This document shows, in pieces, positions 24,370-31,846 of a stretch of 50,347 nucleotides of DNA; position 1 is the first letter of the stretch; each line of letters opens with the position of its first letter. The position numbers and the translations under genes are program-made. Origin of the DNA: Fulvivirga lutimaris (lineage in GTDB: Bacteria > Bacteroidota > Bacteroidia > Cytophagales > Cyclobacteriaceae). The notes under the pieces were generated by a model that did not search any database, was not told where the DNA came from, and saw only the letters and a list, made by a program, of their open reading frames with translations. The DNA lies in the NCBI RefSeq assembly GCF_009711525.1, contig NZ_SMLV01000426.1:1-50347 (forward strand). Reading direction: 5' to 3'.

Positions 24370-24392
24370 AAAAGGTGAGCTTAAAGCTCACC
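24367..24392 (-). terminator. trxA: Terminator of the thioredoxin gene, overlapping its stop
   Basis: The arms GGTGAGC (24374-24380) and GCTCACC (24386-24392) are followed on the minus strand by six T residues. The thioredoxin TGA (24388-24390) is inside the arm. It also lies immediately after the plus-strand PrcB-like stop. Confidence 0.8.
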
Positions 24393-24684
24393 CATATTGC
24401 TCTATCACCTGCTTAAGCTGTGCTGGTTGAACCACACCTGACTGCTGCCATTTGATCTGGCCGTTTTTGAATAATATTAATGTAGGTACACCGCGCACAT
24501 TATACTTAGCTGCAGCAGCCTGATTTTTATCTACATCCACCTTCACTATTCTGGCCTTATCACCTATCTCACCTTTGAGCTCATCTAGCATTGGCGCCAT
24601 CATTTTACATGGACCACACCAGGTGGCAAAAAAATCGACCAACACAGGTTGGTCACTATTAATCAGTTCACTAAACTTTGACAT
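24388..24684 (-). CDS. trxA: Thioredoxin
   Basis: This is a 98-residue single-domain thioredoxin. The redox site WCGPC is at 22-26 (Cys23, Cys26), preceded by VDFFAT, with Asp17 before it. The cis-proline is in GVPTLILF. There is no signal peptide, so it is cytoplasmic. It is slightly shorter at the N-terminus than E. coli TrxA, as is usual in Bacteroidota. It reduces disulfides in ribonucleotide reductase, peroxiredoxins and others, using NADPH through thioredoxin reductase (family knowledge). It is a single gene with its own terminator. The upstream region is shared with the divergent helicase gene. Confidence 0.95.
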   Translation of the reverse strand: MSKFSELINSDQPVLVDFFATWCGPCKMMAPMLDELKGEIGDKARIVKVDVDKNQAAAAKYNVRGVPTLILFKNGQIKWQQSGVVQPAQLKQVIEQYG

Positions 24685-24782
24685 ACTTTATAATTTACAT
24701 TTAGTAAACACCTTATGAGATAGATAAGATTCCCATTATCACATAAAAATTTCATTATTTCTGCGAGTCGCAATAAGTTATT

Positions 24783-24790
24783 TATCTTCG
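24783..24790 (+). promoter_or_regulatory. Candidate -7 promoter box TATCTTCG for the helicase gene
   Basis: TATCTTCG lies 22 nt before the GTG start at 24813, matching the placement of the identical octamer in front of the DUF2062 gene (21 nt). It is a one-mismatch variant of the Bacteroidota box TAnnTTTG. Its position supports the GTG as the true initiator. Confidence 0.45.
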
Positions 24791-24812
24791 CCCTTTTATT
24801 GAAGATAGCACG

Positions 24813-26735
24813 GTGCAGCAAATAGACGAACAACTCAAAAAACTACTTACCCTCCTCAAAAAAGAAAAGGATGCTGATCTCGAGCATTACAAGCTCAAAA
24901 TGACCAGTACTTCTTACAATGAACGCAGGCGACAAGGAGTTTGTTGGTATCCGGTACACGTAGAAAAAACAGATTTTGATGCTGGTGAAAGGCCTATTTT
25001 AAGAGTATCTCGTCCGCCAGAGCACCGTGAGTCGCACATGTTTCAGTCGGGCAAGTTGGTCAGTTTCTTCTCCAATGCACAGGGCAATGACGAAACTTCA
25101 GAAGCCATCACTGGTGTGGTCAATTCAGCAGGAGAATCGCATATGATGATCACGCTCAACAGTGACGACAAACCCAGCTGGATTCGTGATGGAAAGTTAG
25201 GTGTACAGCTACTCTTTGATGAAAACAGCTATCGCGAGATGGAGCGTACCATTAAGCAACTGATCAAAACAGAAGATTTTAGAGTAAAGCATCTAAAAAA
25301 TGTATTACTTGGTGACAAGCAGGCACAATTTGATGAAGCAGCACCAATCAACATTCCAGGGCTTAATCCAAGTCAGAATGATGCCCTTAACAAAGTGCTC
25401 AACGCTCATGATGTGGCGATCATCCATGGCCCTCCCGGCACAGGAAAGACCACAACAATCATTGAGTCCATCCTTCAAACGCTAAAAACGGAAAAGCAGA
25501 TTTTAGTTTGTGCACCCAGTAATGCCGCTGTTGACCTTTTGGTAGAAAAGCTAAGTGATAGAGATATTAACGTGCTACGTATTGGCCACCCCGCTAGAGT
25601 AACGGAAGAAATGCTAGGCAAAACCCTGGATGCACGAGTTGCTAATCATCCTGACTTCAAAGATTTGAAAGGCATGCGTAAAAAGGCCGAGGAGTTTTTT
25701 AGTATGGCAAAAAAATACAAGCGCTCCTTCGGTTATGCCGAGCGTGAACAACGTAAGCTTTTATATGATGAAGCGCATCAGCTCAAAGATGCTGCTGATC
25801 AACTTAACTATTACATTACCAACGATATTATAGACAAAGCTCAGGTAATAGCCTGCACCTTGGTGGCTGCCAACAACTACAATATCAAAGGCATCAAATT
25901 CAAAACTGCCTTTATTGATGAGGCCGGACAGGCATTAGAACCGGCCTCCTGGATACCGGTACTAAAAGCAGGCAGGGTGATTTTTGCAGGAGATCATTTT
26001 CAACTTCCCCCTACCATCAAATCTTATGAAGCGGCCAAAGCCGGATTGGAAGTCACCTTATTTGAGAAAGCTATTAATGGCAACAAGGCCGATGTAATGC
26101 TGAAAGAGCAATACCGGATGAATGAGGCCATCATGCAGTTCTCCAGTAATTACTTCTATAAAAATGAGCTCAAAGCCAATGCTTCAGTAGCACATTGGAC
26201 AGTTTTTCAGGGTGACACCCCCATTGAATTTATTGATACCGCTGGCACAGGTTTTTTTGAAAATGTAGATCCTGAGACGCGCAGCAGTTACAATGATGAG
26301 GAAGCCAATTTGCTGCAAAAGCATTTCAACCTTTATATAGAAAATCTGGATGCCATGGATCACCTGAAAGATGTTGACAATATTGGTATTATCTCCCCTT
26401 ACAAGGCTCAAGTCACCAGATTAAAAGAACGATTTGCCGCAGAAGGTGCTGTTCCAGAAGTATTAAATAAAAAAGTCGTAGTCAATACCATTGATGCTTT
26501 TCAGGGTCAGGAACGAGATATCATTTACATCAGTCTGGTGCGTTCTAATGAAAGAGGGGAAATCGGTTTTCTATCAGATACCAGAAGGATGAATGTGGCT
26601 ATAACCCGAGCCAGAAAAAAACTGGTATTGATAGGTGATAGTGGCACCATTGGGCAAAACCCTTTCTATGCCGCCTTTCTCGATTATGTTAATGAGAATG
26701 GGTATTACAGAAGTGCCTATGAGCTAATGAGTTAA
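24813..26735 (+). CDS. Upf1/IGHMBP2-like superfamily 1 DNA/RNA helicase
   Basis: This 640-residue SF1 helicase of the Upf1-like (IGHMBP2/Dna2) group has an N-terminal accessory domain with OB-like strands (about 40-140) and Walker A GPPGTGKT (206-213). The other visible motifs are Ia (CAPSNAAVDLL), II DEAGQ (369-373), III GDHFQLPPT (394-402), IV-V (NTIDAFQGQERDIIYISLVR) and VI (RRMNVAITRARKKL). It uses ATP to unwind nucleic acid 5' to 3' (family knowledge). The start is GTG: there is a stop 13 codons upstream and the next Met is at 30, inside the conserved N-terminal region. A promoter-like TATCTTCG lies 22 nt ahead. Divergent from trxA. Cytoplasmic, probably monocistronic. Confidence 0.9.
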   Translation: MQQIDEQLKKLLTLLKKEKDADLEHYKLKMTSTSYNERRRQGVCWYPVHVEKTDFDAGERPILRVSRPPEHRESHMFQSGKLVSFFSNAQGNDETSEAITGVVNSAGESHMMITLNSDDKPSWIRDGKLGVQLLFDENSYREMERTIKQLIKTEDFRVKHLKNVLLGDKQAQFDEAAPINIPGLNPSQNDALNKVLNAHDVAIIHGPPGTGKTTTIIESILQTLKTEKQILVCAPSNAAVDLLVEKLSDRDINVLRIGHPARVTEEMLGKTLDARVANHPDFKDLKGMRKKAEEFFSMAKKYKRSFGYAEREQRKLLYDEAHQLKDAADQLNYYITNDIIDKAQVIACTLVAANNYNIKGIKFKTAFIDEAGQALEPASWIPVLKAGRVIFAGDHFQLPPTIKSYEAAKAGLEVTLFEKAINGNKADVMLKEQYRMNEAIMQFSSNYFYKNELKANASVAHWTVFQGDTPIEFIDTAGTGFFENVDPETRSSYNDEEANLLQKHFNLYIENLDAMDHLKDVDNIGIISPYKAQVTRLKERFAAEGAVPEVLNKKVVVNTIDAFQGQERDIIYISLVRSNERGEIGFLSDTRRMNVAITRARKKLVLIGDSGTIGQNPFYAAFLDYVNENGYYRSAYELMS

Positions 26736-26840
26736 AAAGTACTATTTAAGGTAAAAAATTACATTACCGCTAAATATACCTTTCCGTATTTCAGCTTAAT
26801 CATCATCATGATTATATTGCATTAAAACAATACTAAAATC

Positions 26841-27716
26841 ATGTTGTCCAGGCTTTTTACATTATTACTCACCCTTAGCTGTATAACAGGTTACAGCCAA
26901 ACTGAAAAATCCATTCTTTATGAAGTTTCCGGCAACGGGCTGGAACAATCATCTTACCTGATGGGAATTGTCAACTTTCTGCCTGCAGATCAGTTTAAAG
27001 TGCCTTCTAAAGTCAAGGAAGTTATGTCTAAATGCGAGGTATTTGTTACTAAAACAGACAATAACAAAAAGACACAAAAGAAATTTACTGAAGCCGTAAA
27101 AATCCCTAATAATGGTTGGATCAATGATTATTTAACCGATGATGAGTTAAATCAACTTCGTTTGCTCATGCTTCTGGATTTAGAGGTAAAAGAGCATGCC
27201 TATCATGATTTTTATAGCAGATTACAGCCTATCATTTTAGTAACCACCACTGCCGCACTCCATCTTAAGGAAAACATAGTTTATACAGAACAAGTACTTC
27301 ATGATGTGGCGCACAACAACAAGCTAAAGACAGAATCATTGGGTACAATTCAGGAAGAGATAGATGCATTTCAAAAATTTCCGATTGAAGATCAGGTGGA
27401 GGCGTTAAAATATACTGTCACCAACTTTTACGAGCATATCAATGATTACCAAAAAATGGTAGATGCTTATATCAATGATCAGGATCTGGAATTTGTAAAG
27501 AACGAAACCTTTAAGGCTACCAATGAGAGCCAGGCTTTTAAAACTGTTTATTACGATTCAAGAGCACTGGAATGGCTTCCTAAAATAGAAAAATTGATGC
27601 GCGACAAACCAACTTTCGTTGCATTGGGTGCGCCATACCTAATGGGTAGCGTAAGCCTGATCCAGCTTTTAAGAACAAAAGGTTTTGATGTAAAACCAGT
27701 TAGTGTTAAATTTTAA
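26841..27716 (+). CDS. TraB/GumN (TIKI) family protein with altered active-site motifs
   Basis: This 291-residue exported protein has signal peptide MLSRLFTLLLTLSCITGYSQ. The family outline is clear: an N-terminal strand (ILYEVSGNGLEQSSYLMGIV), helical middle, and C-terminal strands (FVALGAPYLMG then LIQLLRTKGFDVKPV). TraB/TIKI proteins carry two GxxH motifs, usually GTIH and GAGH, that build the metal protease site. Here these read GIVN (42-45) and GAPY (263-266), so both histidines are lost (Asn45, Tyr266). This suggests a non-catalytic member, possibly a binding protein. It is the first of a same-strand run that continues with the pullulanase 33 bases later. Confidence 0.75.
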   Translation: MLSRLFTLLLTLSCITGYSQTEKSILYEVSGNGLEQSSYLMGIVNFLPADQFKVPSKVKEVMSKCEVFVTKTDNNKKTQKKFTEAVKIPNNGWINDYLTDDELNQLRLLMLLDLEVKEHAYHDFYSRLQPIILVTTTAALHLKENIVYTEQVLHDVAHNNKLKTESLGTIQEEIDAFQKFPIEDQVEALKYTVTNFYEHINDYQKMVDAYINDQDLEFVKNETFKATNESQAFKTVYYDSRALEWLPKIEKLMRDKPTFVALGAPYLMGSVSLIQLLRTKGFDVKPVSVKF

Positions 27717-27749
27717 AAACACTAATCACTTCATTCAATCTACAGCTCT

Positions 27750-29735
27750 ATGAAAATCAAATTGATATGCTTATCATTAGCACTCATGGCTATCTCATGC
27801 AAAAAAGAAACTCCGAAGTATAATTCATATACCGAATACCCGTCCATAACAGAAACTGATCTATGGCCAGAGTACTCAACTTCTAAGACAACGTTTAAGC
27901 TGTGGTCACCAGCGGCAGAAGAAGTCAGTCTTTTATTTTATGATAAAGGTGATGGTGGTGAGGCTACAGCAACCCAACCGATGGAAAGAAATACTGATGG
28001 CTTATGGGAAATTTCAGTTGAGGGTGATTTGCATGGGCAGTATTACACTTATCAGGTGAAAGCAGATGGACAATGGTTGGAAGAAACTCCTGGCATTTAT
28101 GCTCAAGCCGTTGGCGTGAACGGTATGCGCGCTATGGTGGTTGACTTGAACAAGACCAACCCTGACAGTTGGGGTAATGATAAAGGTCCTGCGATCAAAA
28201 AGCCCAATGAAGCGATTATTTATGAACTGCATGTTAGAGACATTACAATCGATAAAAGCAGTGGATCGTCACACCCAGGCAAGTTCATCGGATTGGTTGA
28301 AAAAGGCACCATTGGTCCGGATAGTGTAAAAACTGGTATTGACCATATTTCTGAACTCGGAGCAACGCACGTTCACTTGCTTCCTTCATTTGATAATTAC
28401 TCTATCAAAGAAGATCAGCTGGACAGCCCGCAGTTTAACTGGGGCTATGATCCTCAAAACTACAATGTGCCAGAAGGCTCCTTCGCTACTGACCCTTTCA
28501 ATGCTGAAGTGCGCATTAAAGAATTTAAGGAAATGGTCAAAGGTTTTCATGATAATGGTATCGGAGTAATATTGGATGTAGTATACAACCACACCGGAAG
28601 AACAGAGAACTCCAATTTCAACCTTGAGGCACCCGGCTATTACTACAGACAATGGGAAGACGGAAAATGGTCTGACGCCTCGGCCTGTGGTAATGAAACA
28701 GCCTCAGACCGACCGATGATGCGCAAATTTATCATCGAGTCTATTTTATATTGGGCTAAGGAATACCATTTAGATGGCTTCCGCTTTGATCTGATGGGTA
28801 TCCACGACATTGAGACCATGAATGCTGTTGCAGAAGCTGTTAGAAAGGTGAATCCTAATATCTTCATTTATGGAGAAGGTTGGACTGCCGGAGACTCTCC
28901 CCTTCCAGAGCCAAGTCGTGCGTTGAAAAAATACACATATGAAATGCCTTTGATCAGTGCTTTTAGTGATGACCTGAGAGATGGCTTAAAAGGATCTGTA
29001 TTTGATGATAAAGATACTGGCTTTGTCAGTGGTAAAGCAGGAATGGAAGAATCTATTAAGTTTGGTGTAGTTGGTTCCATCGAACATCCACAAATTGATT
29101 ATAAAGCTGTCAACTATTCTGATGCCGCATGGACAACAGAGCCGTGGCAGGCAGTGTCGTATGTGTCTTGCCATGACAACCATACCATTTATGACAAGCT
29201 AAAAATCTCTAAACCTGAGACTAGCGAAGAGGATATTATTGAGATGGATAAATTGGCCAATGCTATTGTATTGACCTCCCAAGGGATGTCCTTTTTACAC
29301 GCTGGCTCAGAGCTATTAAGAACCAAAGGTGGTGAGCATAACTCCTACAACCTACCCGATAGTGTCAACAAAATTGACTGGAACTGGAAGTCTGACAACA
29401 AATCAGTTTTCGAATATTATAAAAACCTTATTGCTCTTCGTAAAAATCATCCCGCCTTCTTTATGCCAACTGGCGAGTTGGTAAGAGAACATTTGGCTTT
29501 CTTTAAAACAGAACCTGGAATTGTAGCCCATACTATTAGCGATAATGCCAATGGTGATAGTTGGAAAGATATATTGGTGATCTACAATGCGAATGAAGAA
29601 GAGGTTTCTGTAAATGTACCTGGAGAATGGAGCGTTGCTGTTAAAGGTGACTACTTCAATGAAAAAGGCATTGAGAAGGTAAAAGGAACTGTAAAAGTAC
29701 CAAGACTTTCTATGTTGGTGGGGTTTAGGAAGTAA
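27750..29735 (+). CDS. pulA: Type I pullulanase-like alpha-amylase (GH13) lipoprotein
   Basis: This 661-residue GH13 enzyme has lipoprotein signal MKIKLICLSLALMAISC (Cys17). A CBM48-like beta domain (about 40-130) precedes the catalytic barrel. The type I pullulanase motif is FNWGYDPQNY (about 229-238). Catalytic residues are Asp347 (GFRFDLM), Glu376 (YGEGW) and Asp476 (SCHDNH), with region I in DVVYNH. A C-terminal beta-sandwich follows. It cleaves alpha-1,6 links in pullulan/glycogen-type glucans at the outer membrane or periplasm. It is followed by an isomerase-like gene and a transporter-like gene on the same strand, perhaps one unit for handling sugars. The ATG start is the only one giving the lipobox. 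Confidence 0.9.
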   Translation: MKIKLICLSLALMAISCKKETPKYNSYTEYPSITETDLWPEYSTSKTTFKLWSPAAEEVSLLFYDKGDGGEATATQPMERNTDGLWEISVEGDLHGQYYTYQVKADGQWLEETPGIYAQAVGVNGMRAMVVDLNKTNPDSWGNDKGPAIKKPNEAIIYELHVRDITIDKSSGSSHPGKFIGLVEKGTIGPDSVKTGIDHISELGATHVHLLPSFDNYSIKEDQLDSPQFNWGYDPQNYNVPEGSFATDPFNAEVRIKEFKEMVKGFHDNGIGVILDVVYNHTGRTENSNFNLEAPGYYYRQWEDGKWSDASACGNETASDRPMMRKFIIESILYWAKEYHLDGFRFDLMGIHDIETMNAVAEAVRKVNPNIFIYGEGWTAGDSPLPEPSRALKKYTYEMPLISAFSDDLRDGLKGSVFDDKDTGFVSGKAGMEESIKFGVVGSIEHPQIDYKAVNYSDAAWTTEPWQAVSYVSCHDNHTIYDKLKISKPETSEEDIIEMDKLANAIVLTSQGMSFLHAGSELLRTKGGEHNSYNLPDSVNKIDWNWKSDNKSVFEYYKNLIALRKNHPAFFMPTGELVREHLAFFKTEPGIVAHTISDNANGDSWKDILVIYNANEEEVSVNVPGEWSVAVKGDYFNEKGIEKVKGTVKVPRLSMLVGFRK

Positions 29736-29759
29736 AAGACAATTGCTAAATGTAACACC

Positions 29760-30653
29760 ATGAACAGAAGAGACTTTATCCAAAGAACCAGTCTTATTGG
29801 AGCCGCAGCATTGCTACCATTGCCAACTTTCTCAATGATGGAGAAACCAAAGTACAAAATGGGCTTGCAGCTATACACCATTCGTGATGCCATGGCTGCA
29901 AATCCTCTCGCTACTCTCAAGGCAGTAAAAGCTATGGGCTATGAAGATTTTGAAGCTTATGGTTTTGATAGTGAAAAAGGCACTTTCTATGGGTACAAAT
30001 CGGCTGAGTTTAAATCAATTCTTGATGATCTTGAACTGTCCGTAACCAGTGGGCATTATGGGTTTTCACCTTATCTTGATAAATCCGAAGATGAATTAAA
30101 GCGATTTGTTGACTTATGTATTGAAGGTGCCCACGCTTTAAACTCACCATATATCACCTGGCCATGGATAGCTCCCGAGCAAAGGACAATGGATAATTTC
30201 AAACTGATGGCCAAGCTGCTTAACATCATTGGTGAGCAGGTGACAGCCTCGGGTTTGGGTTTTGCTTATCACAATCATGGTTTTGAATTTGAAGATCACA
30301 ATGGCGATAATGGATATGATATCATTCTTAATGAGACAGATTCGGATCTGGTCAAACTACAAATGGATATGTATTGGGTAATGCACTCGTCAAACACTAC
30401 TCCTAAAGAACTGGTTGACAAGCATCCAGGCCGTTATGTTATGTGGCACATTAAAGACATGGATAAAGTTAGTCGAGATTACTCTGAATTGGGTAATGGT
30501 TCCATTAATTATGTTGATATACTGCCCGACCCAGAAAAATCGGGATTAGAATTTTACTACCTAGAGCAAGGCGGAAATTTTGAGAAAAGCTCTATGGACA
30601 GTGTGGCTACAAGTGCTAAATATTTTAAAAAGCATTTACAGAAATTTCTATAA
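29760..30653 (+). CDS. Tat-exported sugar phosphate isomerase/epimerase-like TIM barrel
   Basis: This 297-residue AP endonuclease/xylose isomerase-like TIM-barrel protein has a twin-arginine signal, MNRRDFIQRTSLIGAAALLP, which matches the Tat pattern and explains export of a folded metal enzyme. Barrel landmarks: MGLQLYTIRDAM at the first strand, AMGYEDFEAYG, LSVTSGHYGF, the metal-site style FAYHNHGFEF, QMDMYWVMHSS and MWHIKDMD. Expected metal ligands are the Glu, Asp and His of these strands. Relatives isomerise or epimerise sugars, and some oxidise or eliminate keto sugars; the substrate is unknown. It is encoded 24 bases after the pullulanase, so it is probably co-transcribed. Confidence 0.85.
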   Translation: MNRRDFIQRTSLIGAAALLPLPTFSMMEKPKYKMGLQLYTIRDAMAANPLATLKAVKAMGYEDFEAYGFDSEKGTFYGYKSAEFKSILDDLELSVTSGHYGFSPYLDKSEDELKRFVDLCIEGAHALNSPYITWPWIAPEQRTMDNFKLMAKLLNIIGEQVTASGLGFAYHNHGFEFEDHNGDNGYDIILNETDSDLVKLQMDMYWVMHSSNTTPKELVDKHPGRYVMWHIKDMDKVSRDYSELGNGSINYVDILPDPEKSGLEFYYLEQGGNFEKSSMDSVATSAKYFKKHLQKFL

Positions 30654-30712
30654 ATGGTGTGAGTTGATTTTAGCAAATGAGCTGATCAATAAAAAAACAA
30701 TACCTTTACCCT

Positions 30713-31846
30713 ATGTCATTTATTGAAAATCCAATATATGTACTCGGGGTTTTGTGTTTGATGGTAATACTTTCTGTGTATGCTGGCAACACAAAGTTTG
30801 GTGAAAAATTCGGAGCGGCATTGCTGGTCATCATCTTTACCGCTGTAATCGCCAATCTCAACCTTATACCTTCAGCTTCTAATAGTATCGACCTGTATAG
30901 TGGGATATTTACCTATCTGGCACCAATTTCAATCTTTTATCTATTGCTTCAGGTCAACCTCACTTCACTGAAAAAGGCTGGTGCACCCATGATCATCCTA
31001 TTCCTCATCGGGTCATTTGCTACAACCATAGGCATATTATTGTCTTGGTATATTGTGTCACCACAAAATACATTAGGCGCTGATGCCAGTACCGTAGCAG
31101 GAATGTTAACAGGCACATACACCGGAGGAAGTGTCAATTTTAATGCCGTTGCCTTGGAGTATGACTTTCAGGAAAAAGGAATTTTATATGCCGGCACCAT
31201 AGCGGTTGATAATGTTGTCACTACCATATGGATAATAATTACCCTTACCATCCCTACCCTTCTCAGGAGATTTTGGATGGATAAAAAAGTAAAAGTAAAA
31301 GAACATAAATCCAGCTTAAGCGATATCGACCAAATGGATATGCGCTCATTTATGTGGCTCATCTTCTTAGGAGTAGCGGCTTATTATGTTTCAGAACTGA
31401 CAGCAGAATTGCTCCCAAGTATTCCCTCGATTCTAGTACTATCCACTTTTGGGATTCTTTTAGCACAAACCAAATTCATCAAAAGCCTTAATGGCAGTCA
31501 CACGCTGGGGCTTTACCTGGTGTATATATTCCTGGCGGTCATTGGTGCATATTGTGAAATAAGCTCAGTTATTGAGCTTCAGCAGGTTGGAATAACGCTT
31601 CTAATATTCACGTCACTGGCTGTTTTTCTTCATGGCACTATTAGTATTATTATTGGAGGTCTTGTCTACAGAGACTGGGAAATGGTGGCTATATCAAGCC
31701 AGGCAAATGTTGGTGGTGGCACCACCGCTATGGCGCTTGCTGAAACCTTTAATCGTAAAGAACTAATCTTGCCAGCCATACTGGTCGGCACGCTGGGCAA
31801 TGCCATAGGCACCTATCTGGGGTTTTTAGTTATTGGTATTTTATAG
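30713..31846 (+). CDS. DUF819 family membrane protein
   Basis: This 377-residue protein has about ten membrane helices spread over its whole length. Segments such as PIYVLGVLCLMVILSVYAG, GTYTGGSVNFNAVA and the C-terminal SSQANVGGGTTAMALAETF are typical of DUF819 (YjcL-like) proteins. The duplicated Gly-rich re-entrant loops (GGSVN and NVGGGTTA) recall carboxylate or amino-acid transporters. The substrate is unknown. It is encoded 59 bases after the isomerase on the same strand. TACCTTTA (30701-30708) ends 4 nt before the ATG and could be a promoter box of its own, giving a leaderless mRNA. The gene end overlaps the convergent DUF5916 gene by 6 bases. Confidence 0.85.
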   Translation: MSFIENPIYVLGVLCLMVILSVYAGNTKFGEKFGAALLVIIFTAVIANLNLIPSASNSIDLYSGIFTYLAPISIFYLLLQVNLTSLKKAGAPMIILFLIGSFATTIGILLSWYIVSPQNTLGADASTVAGMLTGTYTGGSVNFNAVALEYDFQEKGILYAGTIAVDNVVTTIWIIITLTIPTLLRRFWMDKKVKVKEHKSSLSDIDQMDMRSFMWLIFLGVAAYYVSELTAELLPSIPSILVLSTFGILLAQTKFIKSLNGSHTLGLYLVYIFLAVIGAYCEISSVIELQQVGITLLIFTSLAVFLHGTISIIIGGLVYRDWEMVAISSQANVGGGTTAMALAETFNRKELILPAILVGTLGNAIGTYLGFLVIGIL

